The notes: generated by a model from the letters alone, not told the origin. Counted from the first letter of the stretch, positions 23,924 to 33,378 are shown. The stretch: 64,000 nt of DNA from Pseudoponticoccus marisrubri (GCF_001482405.1 NZ_LPXO01000007.1:5001-69000), one strand, 5' to 3'. Translations and numbers: made by a program.

Positions 23924-24886
23924 ATGACCCATTACCTCGACTTCGAAAAGCCCCTGGCCGAGATCGAAGGCAAGGCGGAAGAGCTGCGCGCCATGGCGCG
24001 GGGCACGTCCGAGATGGATGTCTCGGCCGAGGCGGCGGCGCTGGACCAGAAGGCAGCGCAGCTGCTCAAGGATCTTTATGCCAAACTGACGCCCTGGCGG
24101 AAATGCCAGGTGGCGCGCCATCCCGAGCGGCCGCATTGCAAGGATTACATCGAGGCGCTGTTCACCGAGTACATGCCGCTGGCGGGCGACCGGAACTTTG
24201 CCGAGGACGAGGCCGTGATGGGCGGGCTGGCCCGGTTCGAGGACCAACCCGTGGTGGTGATCGGCCACGAGAAGGGCCATGACACGGGCTCGCGGCTCAA
24301 GCGCAATTTCGGCATGGCCCGGCCCGAGGGCTATCGCAAGGCGGTGCGGCTGATGGACATGGCCGACCGGTTCGGCCTGCCGGTGGTCACGCTGGTGGAC
24401 ACGCCGGGCGCCTATCCCGGCAAGGGCGCCGAGGAGCGCGGCCAGTCCGAGGCGATCGCGCGCGCCACCGAGAAATGCCTGCAGATCGGCGTGCCGCTGG
24501 TCAGCGTGGTGATCGGCGAGGGCGGCTCGGGCGGGGCGGTGGCCTTTGCCACGGCCAACCGGGTGGCGATGCTGGAGCACTCGGTCTACTCGGTGATCTC
24601 GCCCGAGGGCTGTGCCTCTATCCTGTGGAAGGATGCCGAGAAGATGCGCGAGGCGGCCGAGGCGCTGCGCCTGACCGCGCAGGACCTGCTCAAGCTGGGC
24701 GTCTGCGACCGGGTCATCCCCGAGCCGCTGGGCGGGGCGCATCGCGCACCGGCCGACACCGTGGCCGCGGTGGGTGCCGCGATCGGGCAGATGCTGAGCG
24801 AGATGTCAGGCACGTCGCGGGCCGAGCTGGTGGCGGCGCGGCGGTCGAAATTCCTGGCCATCGGCTCCAAGGGGCTGGCGGCCTGA
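23924..24886 (+). CDS. accA: Acetyl-CoA carboxylase carboxyltransferase subunit alpha
   Basis: AccA with AccD transfers the carboxyl group from biotin carrier protein to acetyl-CoA, making malonyl-CoA for fatty acid synthesis. The 320-residue length and motifs are standard: [18 protein letters not shown] at the N-terminus, [48 protein letters not shown] and [17 protein letters not shown] 23924 is preceded by GGAGG at 23911. It stands alone, without accD, accB or accC nearby. A short upstream region also serves the divergent AraC-type gene. Confidence 0.97.
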   Translation: MTHYLDFEKPLAEIEGKAEELRAMARGTSEMDVSAEAAALDQKAAQLLKDLYAKLTPWRKCQVARHPERPHCKDYIEALFTEYMPLAGDRNFAEDEAVMGGLARFEDQPVVVIGHEKGHDTGSRLKRNFGMARPEGYRKAVRLMDMADRFGLPVVTLVDTPGAYPGKGAEERGQSEAIARATEKCLQIGVPLVSVVIGEGGSGGAVAFATANRVAMLEHSVYSVISPEGCASILWKDAEKMREAAEALRLTAQDLLKLGVCDRVIPEPLGGAHRAPADTVAAVGAAIGQMLSEMSGTSRAELVAARRSKFLAIGSKGLAA

Positions 24887-24987
24887 TACGGGCGCGGCCC
24901 CGCGGCGTAACAAATCCCACATCCAAGTGACCGCATGTCAGGCGGTTGTGCAGTGACACGGCGCGCGCCTGCGACATAGTGCATCGC

Positions 24988-25701
24988 ATGGAATTGCTGT
25001 TCGCATATGGCGCGGGTCTGCTGACCCTGATCAACCCCTGCGTGGTGCCGGTGCTGCCCATCGTCATCGCCACCGCCCTGCAGGCCAGCCGGCTGGGGCC
25101 GCTGGCCATGGCCGGCGGTCTGAGCCTGTCCTTCGTGACGCTGGGTGTCGGCGTCACCGCCTTCGGCCACCTGGTCGGGCTGGATATCGACACGATCGCC
25201 CGCGCGGGCGCCATTGTCATGGTGCTGTTCGGTCTGGCGCTGTTGCTGCCGCAGGCCGGCGCCGTGCTGGAGGGTGCCACGGCCGGGCTGGCGCGGCAGG
25301 CCGATGCGCGGCTGGACGATGTCGACCGCGAAGGCTTGCGCGGCCAGTTCCTGGGCGGGCTGCTGCTGGGCGCGGTCTGGAGCCCCTGCATCGGGCCGAC
25401 GCTGGGCGGCGCCATCAGCCTGGCCAGCCAGGGCGAGAGCCTGGGCCGCGCCACGGCAATCATGATCTTCTTCGCGCTGGGGGTCTCGACCCTGATCCTT
25501 GGCCTCGCCTACGGAACGCGCGGCGCCATCGGGCGACACTCGGCACGGCTGCGCGCGCTGGCCGGGGTGGCGCGGCCGATCCTGGGCGTGACCTTTGTCG
25601 CGGTCGGGCTGGCGCTGTTCTTCCGCCTGCATCACGTGATCGAGGCCTGGCTGATCGGCGTCCTGCCGGCCTGGCTGATCGACCTCTCCGTTTCGCTTTG
25701 A
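24988..25701 (+). CDS. CcdA/DsbD-like thiol electron transporter
   Basis: The 237-residue membrane protein has six hydrophobic segments and two conserved Cys. They are in LTLINPCVVPVLPIVIATAL (segment 1) and GAVWSPCIGPTLGGAI (segment 4), the redox pair of CcdA and the DsbD central domain. It carries reducing equivalents from cytoplasmic thioredoxin to the periplasm. Its stop overlaps an alternative start of, and lies 29 bases before, a periplasmic thioredoxin-like gene, so the pair works like a split DsbD. ATG 24988 places the first segment at the N-terminus. Exact partner (cytochrome c maturation or other) is uncertain. Confidence 0.88.
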   Translation: MELLFAYGAGLLTLINPCVVPVLPIVIATALQASRLGPLAMAGGLSLSFVTLGVGVTAFGHLVGLDIDTIARAGAIVMVLFGLALLLPQAGAVLEGATAGLARQADARLDDVDREGLRGQFLGGLLLGAVWSPCIGPTLGGAISLASQGESLGRATAIMIFFALGVSTLILGLAYGTRGAIGRHSARLRALAGVARPILGVTFVAVGLALFFRLHHVIEAWLIGVLPAWLIDLSVSL

Positions 25702-25730
25702 CCTTGTCCACGACCCAGAGGAGGCTTTTC

Positions 25731-26141
25731 ATGGACCGCCGGACCTTTCTGACCCTGACCGCGGGCGCCTGCGCCCTGCCCTTCGCCGCCACGGCCGCGC
25801 CGATGGCCTACACGCCGGGGCTGGTGCAAGAGCGGCTGCAGGCGGGCGACACCGTGTTCCTCGACTTCAAGGCCGACTGGTGTTCGACCTGCGCCGCGCA
25901 GGAGCGCGTGATCAAGGCACTCAAGGACCAGAACCCCGATTACGAGGCCAACATCACCTTCATCGACGTGGACTGGGACGCGTTCGGCGATTCGGAACTG
26001 GCGACATCGCTGCGCATCCCGCGCCGCTCGACGCTGGTCGTGCTGAAGGGCGAGCAGGAGTTGGGCCGGCTGGTGGCGCAGACCTCGCAGAGCGCGATCA
26101 AGGGGCTGATGGACACGGCGCTTGGCGCCGCCGTCGGCTGA
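25731..26141 (+). CDS. Periplasmic thioredoxin-family protein
   Basis: The 136-residue protein has an export signal with a twin-arginine-like start (MDRRTFLTLTAGA) and a thioredoxin fold with CxxC in ADWCSTCAAQERVI (about residues 48-51). It resembles the C-terminal domain of DsbD. AGAGGAGG just upstream supports ATG 25731. Together with the preceding CcdA-like gene it forms a two-gene thiol-reducing module. The likely job is to keep periplasmic thiols reduced. It is convergent with the antiporter gene, 13 bases away. Confidence 0.9.
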   Translation: MDRRTFLTLTAGACALPFAATAAPMAYTPGLVQERLQAGDTVFLDFKADWCSTCAAQERVIKALKDQNPDYEANITFIDVDWDAFGDSELATSLRIPRRSTLVVLKGEQELGRLVAQTSQSAIKGLMDTALGAAVG

Positions 26142-26154
26142 GCCGGGACAGGCC

Positions 26155-27330
26155 TCAGGGTGTTGCACTTCGCGACAGGCGGCGCAGCGCCCAGGCGGTG
26201 GTCAGCGGGCCGATCACCTCGAAGATCACCGTGGTCCCGATGGCGAGCGAGAGCAGGATCTCGCCCGCCTCGGGGAAATCCTGCGCGGCGACCAGCGCCA
26301 TGCCCACGGCCACCCCGGCCTGCGACAGCAGCGCCGCGCCCGACAGCTGGCTTTCCCGCGCATCGAGCCCGCCCAGCCGGCCGCCCAGCCAGCCGCCCAG
26401 CAGGCGGCCGGCGATCCGCAGCACCACATAGGCCAGCCCCAGCCCGCCGATCGCCCAGAGCGCGGCAAGGTCCAGCGTGGCACCTGCCAGCAGGAAGAAC
26501 AGCGCGAGGAAGGGCCACTCGATGCGCTCGATCTCGTGGAAGGCGTAGTCGTGGTGCAGGGCGCGGTTCACGATCACCGCCCCCGCCGTCATCCCCGCCA
26601 GCAGGTAGGAGACGTCCAGCCAGAGCGCCAGCCCGGCCGTCAGGAAGACCAGCCCCAGCGCCTCGACCTGCTGCGGCTCGCCTTCGCGGACCCGGCCGGT
26701 CAGCACCGCGCCGGGCAGCCCCAGCGCGAGCCCCAGCGCCAGCGCGCCGCCCAGCTCCCACAGGGCGCGCCAGAGATGGTCCAGCGACATGCCCTCGCCC
26801 CCCAGCGCCTGCGCGGCGACCAGCGCGAGCGCAAAGACGATCATGCCCCAGGCGTCGTCCACCGCCACCACGCCGCGCAGCGTCAGGGTGAAGCGCGTCT
26901 CGGCCCCGTGCTCGCGCAGCACCTCCTGCGTGGCGGCCGGGTCGGTCGCCGTTGCGATGGCGCCGGCGAGGATGGCCAATGGTGCGGCCACGCCCAGCAG
27001 CAGCAGCCCGCCGGTCACCACCGCCACCGTGGCCAGCACGATCCCCGCCGACAGCCACAGGATCGCGCGGCCATGGGCGCGCAGCGTCTCGGTGCGCAGC
27101 GTGCCGCCCAGCAGGAAGGCCACCATGGTCAGCGCGATGGTCGAGAGCGCATCGGCAAAGGGCAGCGCGCCGTTGCTGACCAGGCCCAGCCCGCCCTCGC
27201 CCACGGCCAGCCCCAACAGCAGCAGCAGGGTGACCCTTGGTACCCGCGTGCGCCGGCCCAGCGTGTCGGCGGCAAGCGCGGCCAGGAAGAGCGCGCCCAG
27301 TACGATGAAGATCTCGGCCAACCCGGTCAC
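26155..27330 (-). CDS. Cation:proton antiporter (CPA2 type)
   Basis: The 391-residue membrane protein has about 12 hydrophobic segments. It includes the Na+/H+ exchanger-like blocks LLLLGLAVGEGGLGL, TIALTMVAFLLGGTL, ILAGAIATATDPAATQEVL (an Asp in the ion pathway) and GVVAVDDAWGMIVFALAL (a DD pair like the ion-binding site of NhaA/NapA-type exchangers). Exchange of Na+ or K+ for protons is likely; the ion is not deducible. It ends 13 bases from the thioredoxin gene (convergent) and starts 5 bases after the GntR gene stop, so it may be in one unit with that regulator. Confidence 0.88.
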   Translation of the reverse strand: MTGLAEIFIVLGALFLAALAADTLGRRTRVPRVTLLLLLGLAVGEGGLGLVSNGALPFADALSTIALTMVAFLLGGTLRTETLRAHGRAILWLSAGIVLATVAVVTGGLLLLGVAAPLAILAGAIATATDPAATQEVLREHGAETRFTLTLRGVVAVDDAWGMIVFALALVAAQALGGEGMSLDHLWRALWELGGALALGLALGLPGAVLTGRVREGEPQQVEALGLVFLTAGLALWLDVSYLLAGMTAGAVIVNRALHHDYAFHEIERIEWPFLALFFLLAGATLDLAALWAIGGLGLAYVVLRIAGRLLGGWLGGRLGGLDARESQLSGAALLSQAGVAVGMALVAAQDFPEAGEILLSLAIGTTVIFEVIGPLTTAWALRRLSRSATP

Positions 27331-27335
27331 GGCGC

Positions 27336-27983
27336 CTAGCCCGCCAGCATGCGCAGACCCTGCGTGACGTCGGTGCGCACGGCAAGGCGCAGGCCGGGCT
27401 CGTCCCCGGCCTTGAGCGCGGCGATGATCAGGCGGTGATATTGCGGCGCCTCGGTGCGGCGCAGCCGGCCGTAGAGCGCGCGCATGGTGGGGCCCAGCTG
27501 CAGCCAGACCGTCTCGGCCATGGCCAGCATGGCGGGTGCCTGCGCGCGCAGGTAGAGCGTGCGGTGGAACTCAAGGTTGGTGCGGATATAGCCCACCGCG
27601 TCGCGGTTGCTGACCACGTCGGCAATGGCGCCATTGATGGTCTGCAAGCGGTCGATCAGCGCGATATGGGCCCGCGGCAGCGCGCGCGAGGCCAGCTCGA
27701 CCTCGAGCAGGGCGCGCAGCTCGGCCAGCTCCTCGATCCGCTCGTTCGAGGGCTCGGGCGTCGAGACCCGCCCCGAAGAGCTCATCTGCAGCGCGCCCTC
27801 GGCCACCAGCCGGTTCACCGCCTCGCGCGCGGGCGTCATCGAGACGCCGAACTCGCGCCCCAACCCGCGCAGGGTCAGCGCCTCCCCGGGGCCGATCTGG
27901 CCGTGCATGATACGCGTGCGCAACCCGCGATAGACGCGGTCATGGGCCGAGACGGCGATTTCGGGCTTCACGGCAGCTTGCAT
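27336..27983 (-). CDS. GntR family (FadR/FCD type) transcriptional regulator
   Basis: The 215-residue protein has an N-terminal winged-helix (RVYRGLRTRIMHGQIGPGEALTLRGLGREFGVSMTPAREAVNRLVAEGAL) and an all-helical FCD effector domain (LRALLEVELASRAL... EFHRTLYLRA). FCD regulators commonly sense small carboxylates through metal-binding His/Asp. ATG 27983 is taken because the sequence upstream of it is atypical, although ATG 28019 is in frame. It is directly upstream of the antiporter gene on the same strand. The target is unknown. Confidence 0.9.
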   Translation of the reverse strand: MQAAVKPEIAVSAHDRVYRGLRTRIMHGQIGPGEALTLRGLGREFGVSMTPAREAVNRLVAEGALQMSSSGRVSTPEPSNERIEELAELRALLEVELASRALPRAHIALIDRLQTINGAIADVVSNRDAVGYIRTNLEFHRTLYLRAQAPAMLAMAETVWLQLGPTMRALYGRLRRTEAPQYHRLIIAALKAGDEPGLRLAVRTDVTQGLRMLAG

Positions 27984-28036
27984 GGCACCATCTGTGATCA
28001 CGAATCCGCAGCCCGTCAATGGCGCCGTGACAGGGC

Positions 28037-28753
28037 TCAGCCCGCGTCGAAGCGGTAGCGGTGCAGTTCGTGCCCGTGGGCGCGCAGCCAGTTGCGCGAC
28101 GGCTGCCAGTCGCCGTAGAGCGCGCGCACCTGGTCCCAGAAGGCGGCCGAGTGATTCATATGGCGCAGATGGGCGACCTCATGCGCGGCGACATAGTCCA
28201 GCACGCGCGGATCGGCGAGGATCAGCCGCCACGAGAACATCAGCCCGCCATCATGGGTGCACGACCCCCAGCGCGAGCGCGTGTCGCGCAGCGTCAGCCG
28301 GTCATAGCCGCGCCCCAGCCGGCCGGCATACAGGTCGCAGGCCTCCGACAGCCGGTCGCGCGCCCGCGCCCTGAGCCAGCCCTTGAGCCGCGCGGCGATG
28401 CGCGCCTCGGGCCCCGGCACCCAGAGCACGCCGTCGGCCTGCCGCACGCTGCGCCCCTGCCCCGGCCGGATCTCGTGCAGCGCCCCCTCGACCGGCAAGC
28501 GCGCGCCGGCGCGGATCGTCACGCTGCCCGGCTGGCGGGCAAGATGGCCGCGCAGCCAGTCCTCCTTCTCGCGCAGAAAGGCCACGCCCTGCGCCTCGGG
28601 CACGGCGTCCGGCAGGGTCAGCGTCACGCGCCCGTCCAGCTGCGAGATTCGCAGCGACAGGCGCCGCGCCCGGGCCGAGCGCCGCAGGTTGACCTCGATC
28701 GGAGGGTTGCCCGTCAGCCGGATCTGCCCCATATGCCCCTCAGCGTTGCCCAT
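28037..28753 (-). CDS. YgjP-like metallopeptidase domain protein (M48-related)
   Basis: The 238-residue protein has the YgjP pattern: a beta-rich N-terminal part, RDTRSRWGSCTHDGGLMFSWRLILADPRVLDYVAAHEVAHLRHMNHSAAFWDQV (in pieces) and an HEVAH zinc motif near residue 189. The downstream His in NHSAAFW is the third ligand. Family members are cytoplasmic and of unclear function; SprT-like DNA-protein processing has been proposed. ATG 28732 seven codons in is an alternative start. Its stop is 53 bases from the start of the GntR gene. Confidence 0.88.
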   Translation of the reverse strand: MGNAEGHMGQIRLTGNPPIEVNLRRSARARRLSLRISQLDGRVTLTLPDAVPEAQGVAFLREKEDWLRGHLARQPGSVTIRAGARLPVEGALHEIRPGQGRSVRQADGVLWVPGPEARIAARLKGWLRARARDRLSEACDLYAGRLGRGYDRLTLRDTRSRWGSCTHDGGLMFSWRLILADPRVLDYVAAHEVAHLRHMNHSAAFWDQVRALYGDWQPSRNWLRAHGHELHRYRFDAG

Positions 28754-28851
28754 GCCGCCCGCGTCACCGCCAAAGGCTTTGACAGCTTTGTGCTCTTATG
28801 GCAGGGGACGCTGATTGTCGACAAGACTCAAGAGTTCGAAGGGGACCTCCC

Positions 28852-29172
28852 ATGCCCAAGGAAGAATGGGGTACGAAACGCGTCTGCCCGACCACCGGCA
28901 AGCGCTTTTACGACCTCAACCGCGACCCGATCGTCAGCCCCTATACCGGCGAGGTGGTCAACCTCGATACCGGCAAGAAGAGCATGATCGCGGCCGACAG
29001 CGAAGACAAGGCGAAGAAGTCCAAGGACACCGGCAAGACCTCGGACGACCTGATCGACGACGATGATGTCGACGTGGATCTGGACGACGATGACGTGCTG
29101 GAAGACGACGAGGACGACAACGTCTCGCTCGACGACATCACCGACGTGTCCAACGAGGACGAGGAGAGCTGA
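28852..29172 (+). CDS. TIGR02300 family FYDLN acid protein
   Basis: The 106-residue protein contains the family signature KRVCPTTGKRFYDLNRDP at about residues 8-25 and SPYTGEVV, then ends in a long Asp/Glu tail (about 65-106: DDLIDDDDVDVDLDDDD and so on). The family is restricted to alphaproteobacteria and has no known function; acidic tails like this suggest binding of basic proteins or metal. ATG 28852 is preceded by GGGGACC. It lies just before tRNA-Ala on the same strand. Confidence 0.93.
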   Translation: MPKEEWGTKRVCPTTGKRFYDLNRDPIVSPYTGEVVNLDTGKKSMIAADSEDKAKKSKDTGKTSDDLIDDDDVDVDLDDDDVLEDDEDDNVSLDDITDVSNEDEES

Positions 29173-29288
29173 GCTTTCCGCGACGGCGGGGTGAGAAAAT
29201 CGCGATCCGGGGTGTTTTTTCCGCTTGAACCTCTCCCCGGCTTTGCGTAATCACCCCGACACGGCGCCGCTGGCGCCACCCAGGAGAT

Positions 29289-29364
<76 letters not shown>

Positions 29365-29503
29365 TCCTCCTCCTACCCTTCCAATTCGATGCGGTCTCTG
29401 GCCTTCGGCTTGGCGTAACGTCACGCGGGTTGCCGGGCATTGCGCCCGATGACAGCGCCAAGGAGCTGCCGATCCGGGCACACGGCAACGCCCTCCCGCT
29501 CAA

Positions 29504-30382
29504 TCACCCCCCTGACAGGAATGCCGCGAAATCGGCCACGTGCCGGCGCAGGACCGGGCCCGAGCGGTGCACGAGGTAATAGCCCTTGCCCGTCCGGTCG
29601 CGATGCGGGCCCAGCGGCGCGAGCGCCCCGGAACCGATCTCATCCTTCAGCAACGTGGCACTCGCCAGGGCAAGTCCCTCGCCCGCGATGGCGCGGCCGA
29701 TGGTATGGCTGTAGGTCCGGCAGGGCTCCCGGCGCAGGCCCGACAGGATCGGCGGGTCGTGCCGCTTGAGCCAGACCTCCCAGTTGATCCAGTCCGGCGT
29801 GACGCGGTCGTAGTCCAGCAGGCACAGGCTCTGCGGATCGGCCTCGAAGCGGTCCCGGCAGGCCGGCGACAGTACGGGTGTCAGCACCTCGTCCATGAGC
29901 CGTTCGCCCTCCCACCCGTTGGGCGGCGCGGCGGCATAGATGATCGCCAGATCGTGGTCGTCCGAGAGCAGGGTCGCCGGATCGTCCGACACCACGGTCT
30001 CGACCGGGCAGGCGGCCGCGCCGATGGCAAAGGCCCGGATCCGCGGAAACAGCCAGAAGACTGAGACCGCGTTGTTCGCCGCGATTCGCACCGCCGGGCT
30101 TGCCGGCGCCCGCGCCCCCGCTAACGAGGCCTCGAGATAGTCGAGCGCCATGGCCACCGGCTCGGCCAGCTTGGCGCCGGTGGGCGTGGCGGCCAGGCTG
30201 CGCGCGCCGCGTTCGAACAGGGGCGTGCCAAGCCAGTCCTCGAGCTGCCGGATCCGTTTCGAGACCGCCGCCTGAGAGACATAGAGCTCGGACGAGGCCG
30301 CGGTGAACCCGCCATTGCGCATGACCGCGTCGAAGAAGACCAGCGTATCGAGCGGCGGCAGGGATTTGCGGGTGCGATGCAT
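29504..30382 (-). CDS. LysR family transcriptional regulator (GcvA-like)
   Basis: The 292-residue protein has an N-terminal helix-turn-helix (LDTLVFFDAVMRNGGFTAASSELYVSQAAVSKRIRQLEDWLGTPLFERGARSLAATPTG, in pieces) and a periplasmic-binding-protein-like effector domain. The style is that of the GcvA subgroup. It is divergent from the M24 peptidase-family gene, with 92 bases between the starts, which is the classical layout for control of the divergent gene. The effector is unknown. Confidence 0.93.
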   Translation of the reverse strand: MHRTRKSLPPLDTLVFFDAVMRNGGFTAASSELYVSQAAVSKRIRQLEDWLGTPLFERGARSLAATPTGAKLAEPVAMALDYLEASLAGARAPASPAVRIAANNAVSVFWLFPRIRAFAIGAAACPVETVVSDDPATLLSDDHDLAIIYAAAPPNGWEGERLMDEVLTPVLSPACRDRFEADPQSLCLLDYDRVTPDWINWEVWLKRHDPPILSGLRREPCRTYSHTIGRAIAGEGLALASATLLKDEIGSGALAPLGPHRDRTGKGYYLVHRSGPVLRRHVADFAAFLSGG

Positions 30383-30474
30383 TCCTTTTGGTTATCCGGA
30401 TGCAGGAGTTTTTCAAGCGTTTACGCAGGGCCACGAATAGCAGAGGTTGCGCTGAAGCTGCAGGAGGCCGTGAC

Positions 30475-31731
30475 ATGGCGACACTCGATTGGCACGCGGA
30501 GCGCAGCGATCTCTCCGGGATCGCCCTGCTCGACCGCGCCCCCGAAAGCGACGGCATCGACCTGCGGGCCGTGCGCCTCTACCGGCAGGCCCAGGTGCGC
30601 CGCGAGATGGCGCGCCACGGCGTAGATGCGGTGATCCTGTCTGACCCGGTCAACATCCGCTACGCCACCGGCGCGCGCAACATGCAGGTGTTTTCGCAGC
30701 GCAACGCGCCCTCGCGCTACCTGCTTCTGACGGAACACAGATCCATCCTCTTCGAATTCACCGGCTGCCTCCACCTGGCCGAAGGCTTCGAGACGATTGA
30801 CGAGGTGCGCCCCGCCAGCACCGCCAGCTTCGTCGCGGCAGGCCCCGAGATCGCGGCCCGCGAAAAGGCCTGGGCCATCGAGATGACCGCGCTGATCACG
30901 GAACAAGTCGGACGCGGCGCCACCGTGGGGTTGGAGCGTCTGAACGCCGGCACCGCGATTGCGCTGCGGGACTGCGGGCTGAGTATCGTGGATGCGCAGC
31001 AGCCGGTAGAGATGGCCCGCGCCATCAAGTCGGAAGAAGAGATGAAATGCGTCAACGCCTCGCTCCGCGCGACCGAGGCCGGCGTGGCGAAACTGCGCGC
31101 CGCGATCCGCCCCGGCCTGACCGAGAACGAGCTCTGGTCCGTGCTGCACCAGTCGGTCATCGCGCAGAACGCGGATTATTGCGAGACGCGCCTGCTCAAC
31201 GCCGGCGCGCGCACGAACCCGTGGTTCCAGGAAAGCTCTCCCCACGTGATCGGCGCAAACGAGCTGATCGCGCTTGATACGGACGTGGTCGGCTGCCACG
31301 GCTACTACTCGGATTTCTCGCGCACCTTCCATTCCGGCCCCGACAGGCCCGACGACACGCAGCGCGAGCTCTACAAGGTCGCCCATGAGCAGGTGCAACA
31401 CAACATGGGCATCCTGAAACCCGGCATGAGCTTTCGCGACTATGCCGACCGCGCCTGGGACATCCCCGATAAATACTACGCCAATCGCTACTACCTCTCG
31501 GCCCATGGCTGCGGCATGACCGGCGAATACCCCTATCTCTACCACCGCGGCGACTTCCCCGATGCCGGCTATGACGGAGAGATCCTGCCCGGCATGACGC
31601 TCTGCGTCGAAAGCTATATCGGCGCGGAAGGCGGCAAGGAGGGCGTCAAGCTGGAGCAGCAGGTGCTGGTGACCGAAACCGGCATCGAACTCCTGTCGCG
31701 CTTCCCGTTCGAAGACGACCTGTTGCGGTAA
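30475..31731 (+). CDS. M24 family metalloprotein related to the DMSP lyase DddP
   Basis: The 418-residue pita-bread protein keeps the dimetal ligands of DddP: D268, D270 and D280 in ALDTDVVG...SDFSR, H344 in SAHGCG, E379 in CVESYIG and E394 in KLEQQVL. TRLLNAGARTNPWFQE and GMTLCVE also resemble DddP. With an offset of 27, Gly350 falls where DddP numbering, as I recall it, has Asp377, the proposed general base. It may therefore be a DddP-like hydrolase or peptidase rather than a DMSP lyase. ATG 30475 follows CAGGAGG. A divergent LysR gene probably controls it. Confidence 0.8.
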   Translation: MATLDWHAERSDLSGIALLDRAPESDGIDLRAVRLYRQAQVRREMARHGVDAVILSDPVNIRYATGARNMQVFSQRNAPSRYLLLTEHRSILFEFTGCLHLAEGFETIDEVRPASTASFVAAGPEIAAREKAWAIEMTALITEQVGRGATVGLERLNAGTAIALRDCGLSIVDAQQPVEMARAIKSEEEMKCVNASLRATEAGVAKLRAAIRPGLTENELWSVLHQSVIAQNADYCETRLLNAGARTNPWFQESSPHVIGANELIALDTDVVGCHGYYSDFSRTFHSGPDRPDDTQRELYKVAHEQVQHNMGILKPGMSFRDYADRAWDIPDKYYANRYYLSAHGCGMTGEYPYLYHRGDFPDAGYDGEILPGMTLCVESYIGAEGGKEGVKLEQQVLVTETGIELLSRFPFEDDLLR

Positions 31732-31798
31732 CGGGGGAGAACCGTGCGGGCGCTTGTGTCGGTTTCCGGTTGGTCGTTCGCGGGCTCACGCTCCTTCA

Positions 31799-33241
31799 TC
31801 AAGCCTGAAACAACGGAAAGCTCACACCCAGCGCCCAGGCCAACACCAGCCCCAGGGCAAGGCCCGGGGCCAAAGGGCCGGTGCGGCGGGCGGCGTGGCG
31901 GCCCATCGTGCCGAAGACGAGGTAGAACAGCACGAGGACCGGGGCGATCATGATCAGGAAGAACAGCCCCTCGAAATCCAGCGCCACGGCAATGCCGAGC
32001 GAGGCGAGGAAACCCGCCCGGGCCAGCAGCCGCCCCACCGCCGACAGCCGCAGCGTCAGAGTCGCGTCGGCCAGCATGCAGGGCACCGCGCCGAGCGCCA
32101 CGGCCGCGATGATCCAGAGCCGCTCGGGCGTGGGCCAGAAATTCGCCGCGTGGCGATCGAGCGAGAAACCGAAAACCGCGCAGGCCAGCAGAAGAAGCCC
32201 CAGCGCCGGCCATGACAGCCTGCCAAGGGACACACCGCAGGCGCGCAGCACAGCCAGCTGCACCGCCCCGAACAGCGCCATGTGCAGCGCCAGGTAGTCG
32301 GCAACAAGGACCGGCAAGACCGCGATCTCCAGCGGGGCGGCCACCAGCGGGGCCAGCAGGGTCGGCGCGGCCACTGCCAAGGCGACCTGCCCGCGGGTGA
32401 GACGGCCCGCGGGCAGCGGGTTCTCCGGCAGCAGGCGGCTCAGCGGCCGAAAGGACAGCACCAGCCCCGCCAGGAGCCCAAGGATGGCCCAGCCGGTCGG
32501 ACGCATCGCGGTCTCGGTGCTGCGCCCGAAGACGTGGTTCAGCCAATCCAGCGCTGCCTGTCGGCCCACGCGGCTGTGCAGGATCGAGACATGCTCGGAA
32601 TAGGGCGCGATGACGGCGCGCCGGATGTCGTCGCCTTGAGCGACGGTTTCGCCGGCCTCCGTCTCGGGGTCGCGCATGCGCAGTGTCTCGACGGCGAAGT
32701 CGCGCAGGCCCGGCTCCCAAGCGCCGGTGACGATCAGCAGGTCCGCGGGCGCCTCTGCGGTGATCTCGCGCGAGAAGGCCGAGAGCAGCACCAGCGGTCC
32801 GATATCCGACCGCGCCGCGGCCACACGGACCAGCACATCGGTCGCCATGGAATGCCCCAGCAGCGCCACGGGACCCTCTCCGGTCGCGACCGCGTCGATC
32901 ACCTGCCCCACCTGCGCGACCAGCAGCTGCGTCGTGCCATCCTCCGCCGTGACATCGCCCGACATGGGCACGGGGTGGCGCCCATGGCCGAGGAAATCGA
33001 AAACATGCACGCGATAGCCCGCCCGGGCCAGCGGCAGCGCATAACCCTGCATCATCTGCTGCGAGCCCGCGAACCCGTGCGCCATCACCACCACCGGCCC
33101 GTCCGCGTCGGCGCGCTGATAGGCAGTGACGGGCGTCTGCCCCACGTCGAAGCGCGTGATCTCTACCCCGTGCCGCGCCACCTCCAGCACGGCGAGCGAC
33201 AGCAGGATCATGAGCGCGGCGATGACAGGTCTCAGGGGCAT
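31799..33241 (-). CDS. Alpha/beta hydrolase fused to a multi-span membrane domain
   Basis: The 480-residue protein begins with a short membrane segment, then an alpha/beta hydrolase domain (about 30-235). That domain has oxyanion MAHGFAGSQQ, FDFLGHGRH and the nucleophile elbow ALLGHSMATDV with Ser about 149; EHVSILHS supplies a candidate catalytic His. The C-terminal half (about 245-480) holds roughly six to seven hydrophobic segments. The membrane domain has no family I recognise. Esterase or lipase activity at the inner membrane is possible. Convergent with the M24 gene, and separated from the Sel1 gene by 137 bases. Confidence 0.8.
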   Translation of the reverse strand: MPLRPVIAALMILLSLAVLEVARHGVEITRFDVGQTPVTAYQRADADGPVVVMAHGFAGSQQMMQGYALPLARAGYRVHVFDFLGHGRHPVPMSGDVTAEDGTTQLLVAQVGQVIDAVATGEGPVALLGHSMATDVLVRVAAARSDIGPLVLLSAFSREITAEAPADLLIVTGAWEPGLRDFAVETLRMRDPETEAGETVAQGDDIRRAVIAPYSEHVSILHSRVGRQAALDWLNHVFGRSTETAMRPTGWAILGLLAGLVLSFRPLSRLLPENPLPAGRLTRGQVALAVAAPTLLAPLVAAPLEIAVLPVLVADYLALHMALFGAVQLAVLRACGVSLGRLSWPALGLLLLACAVFGFSLDRHAANFWPTPERLWIIAAVALGAVPCMLADATLTLRLSAVGRLLARAGFLASLGIAVALDFEGLFFLIMIAPVLVLFYLVFGTMGRHAARRTGPLAPGLALGLVLAWALGVSFPLFQA

Positions 33242-33378
33242 GCCTGTGTCGAGTGTCCAGTAGCGGTGGTTGAGGGCGTGAATGTCACCCCAGAGGATAG
33301 GTCACATTTCGCGAATGTCCGGCAGCCCTCTCGCAACAAGCGCGCCTCTCTGCGACCCGCAGATGGTGCAACAGCATT

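Noticed and set aside
30475-31731. Direct annotation as DMSP lyase dddP
   Set aside because: Metal ligands fit, but the proposed catalytic Asp is Gly, so the lyase call is not supported by sequence alone.
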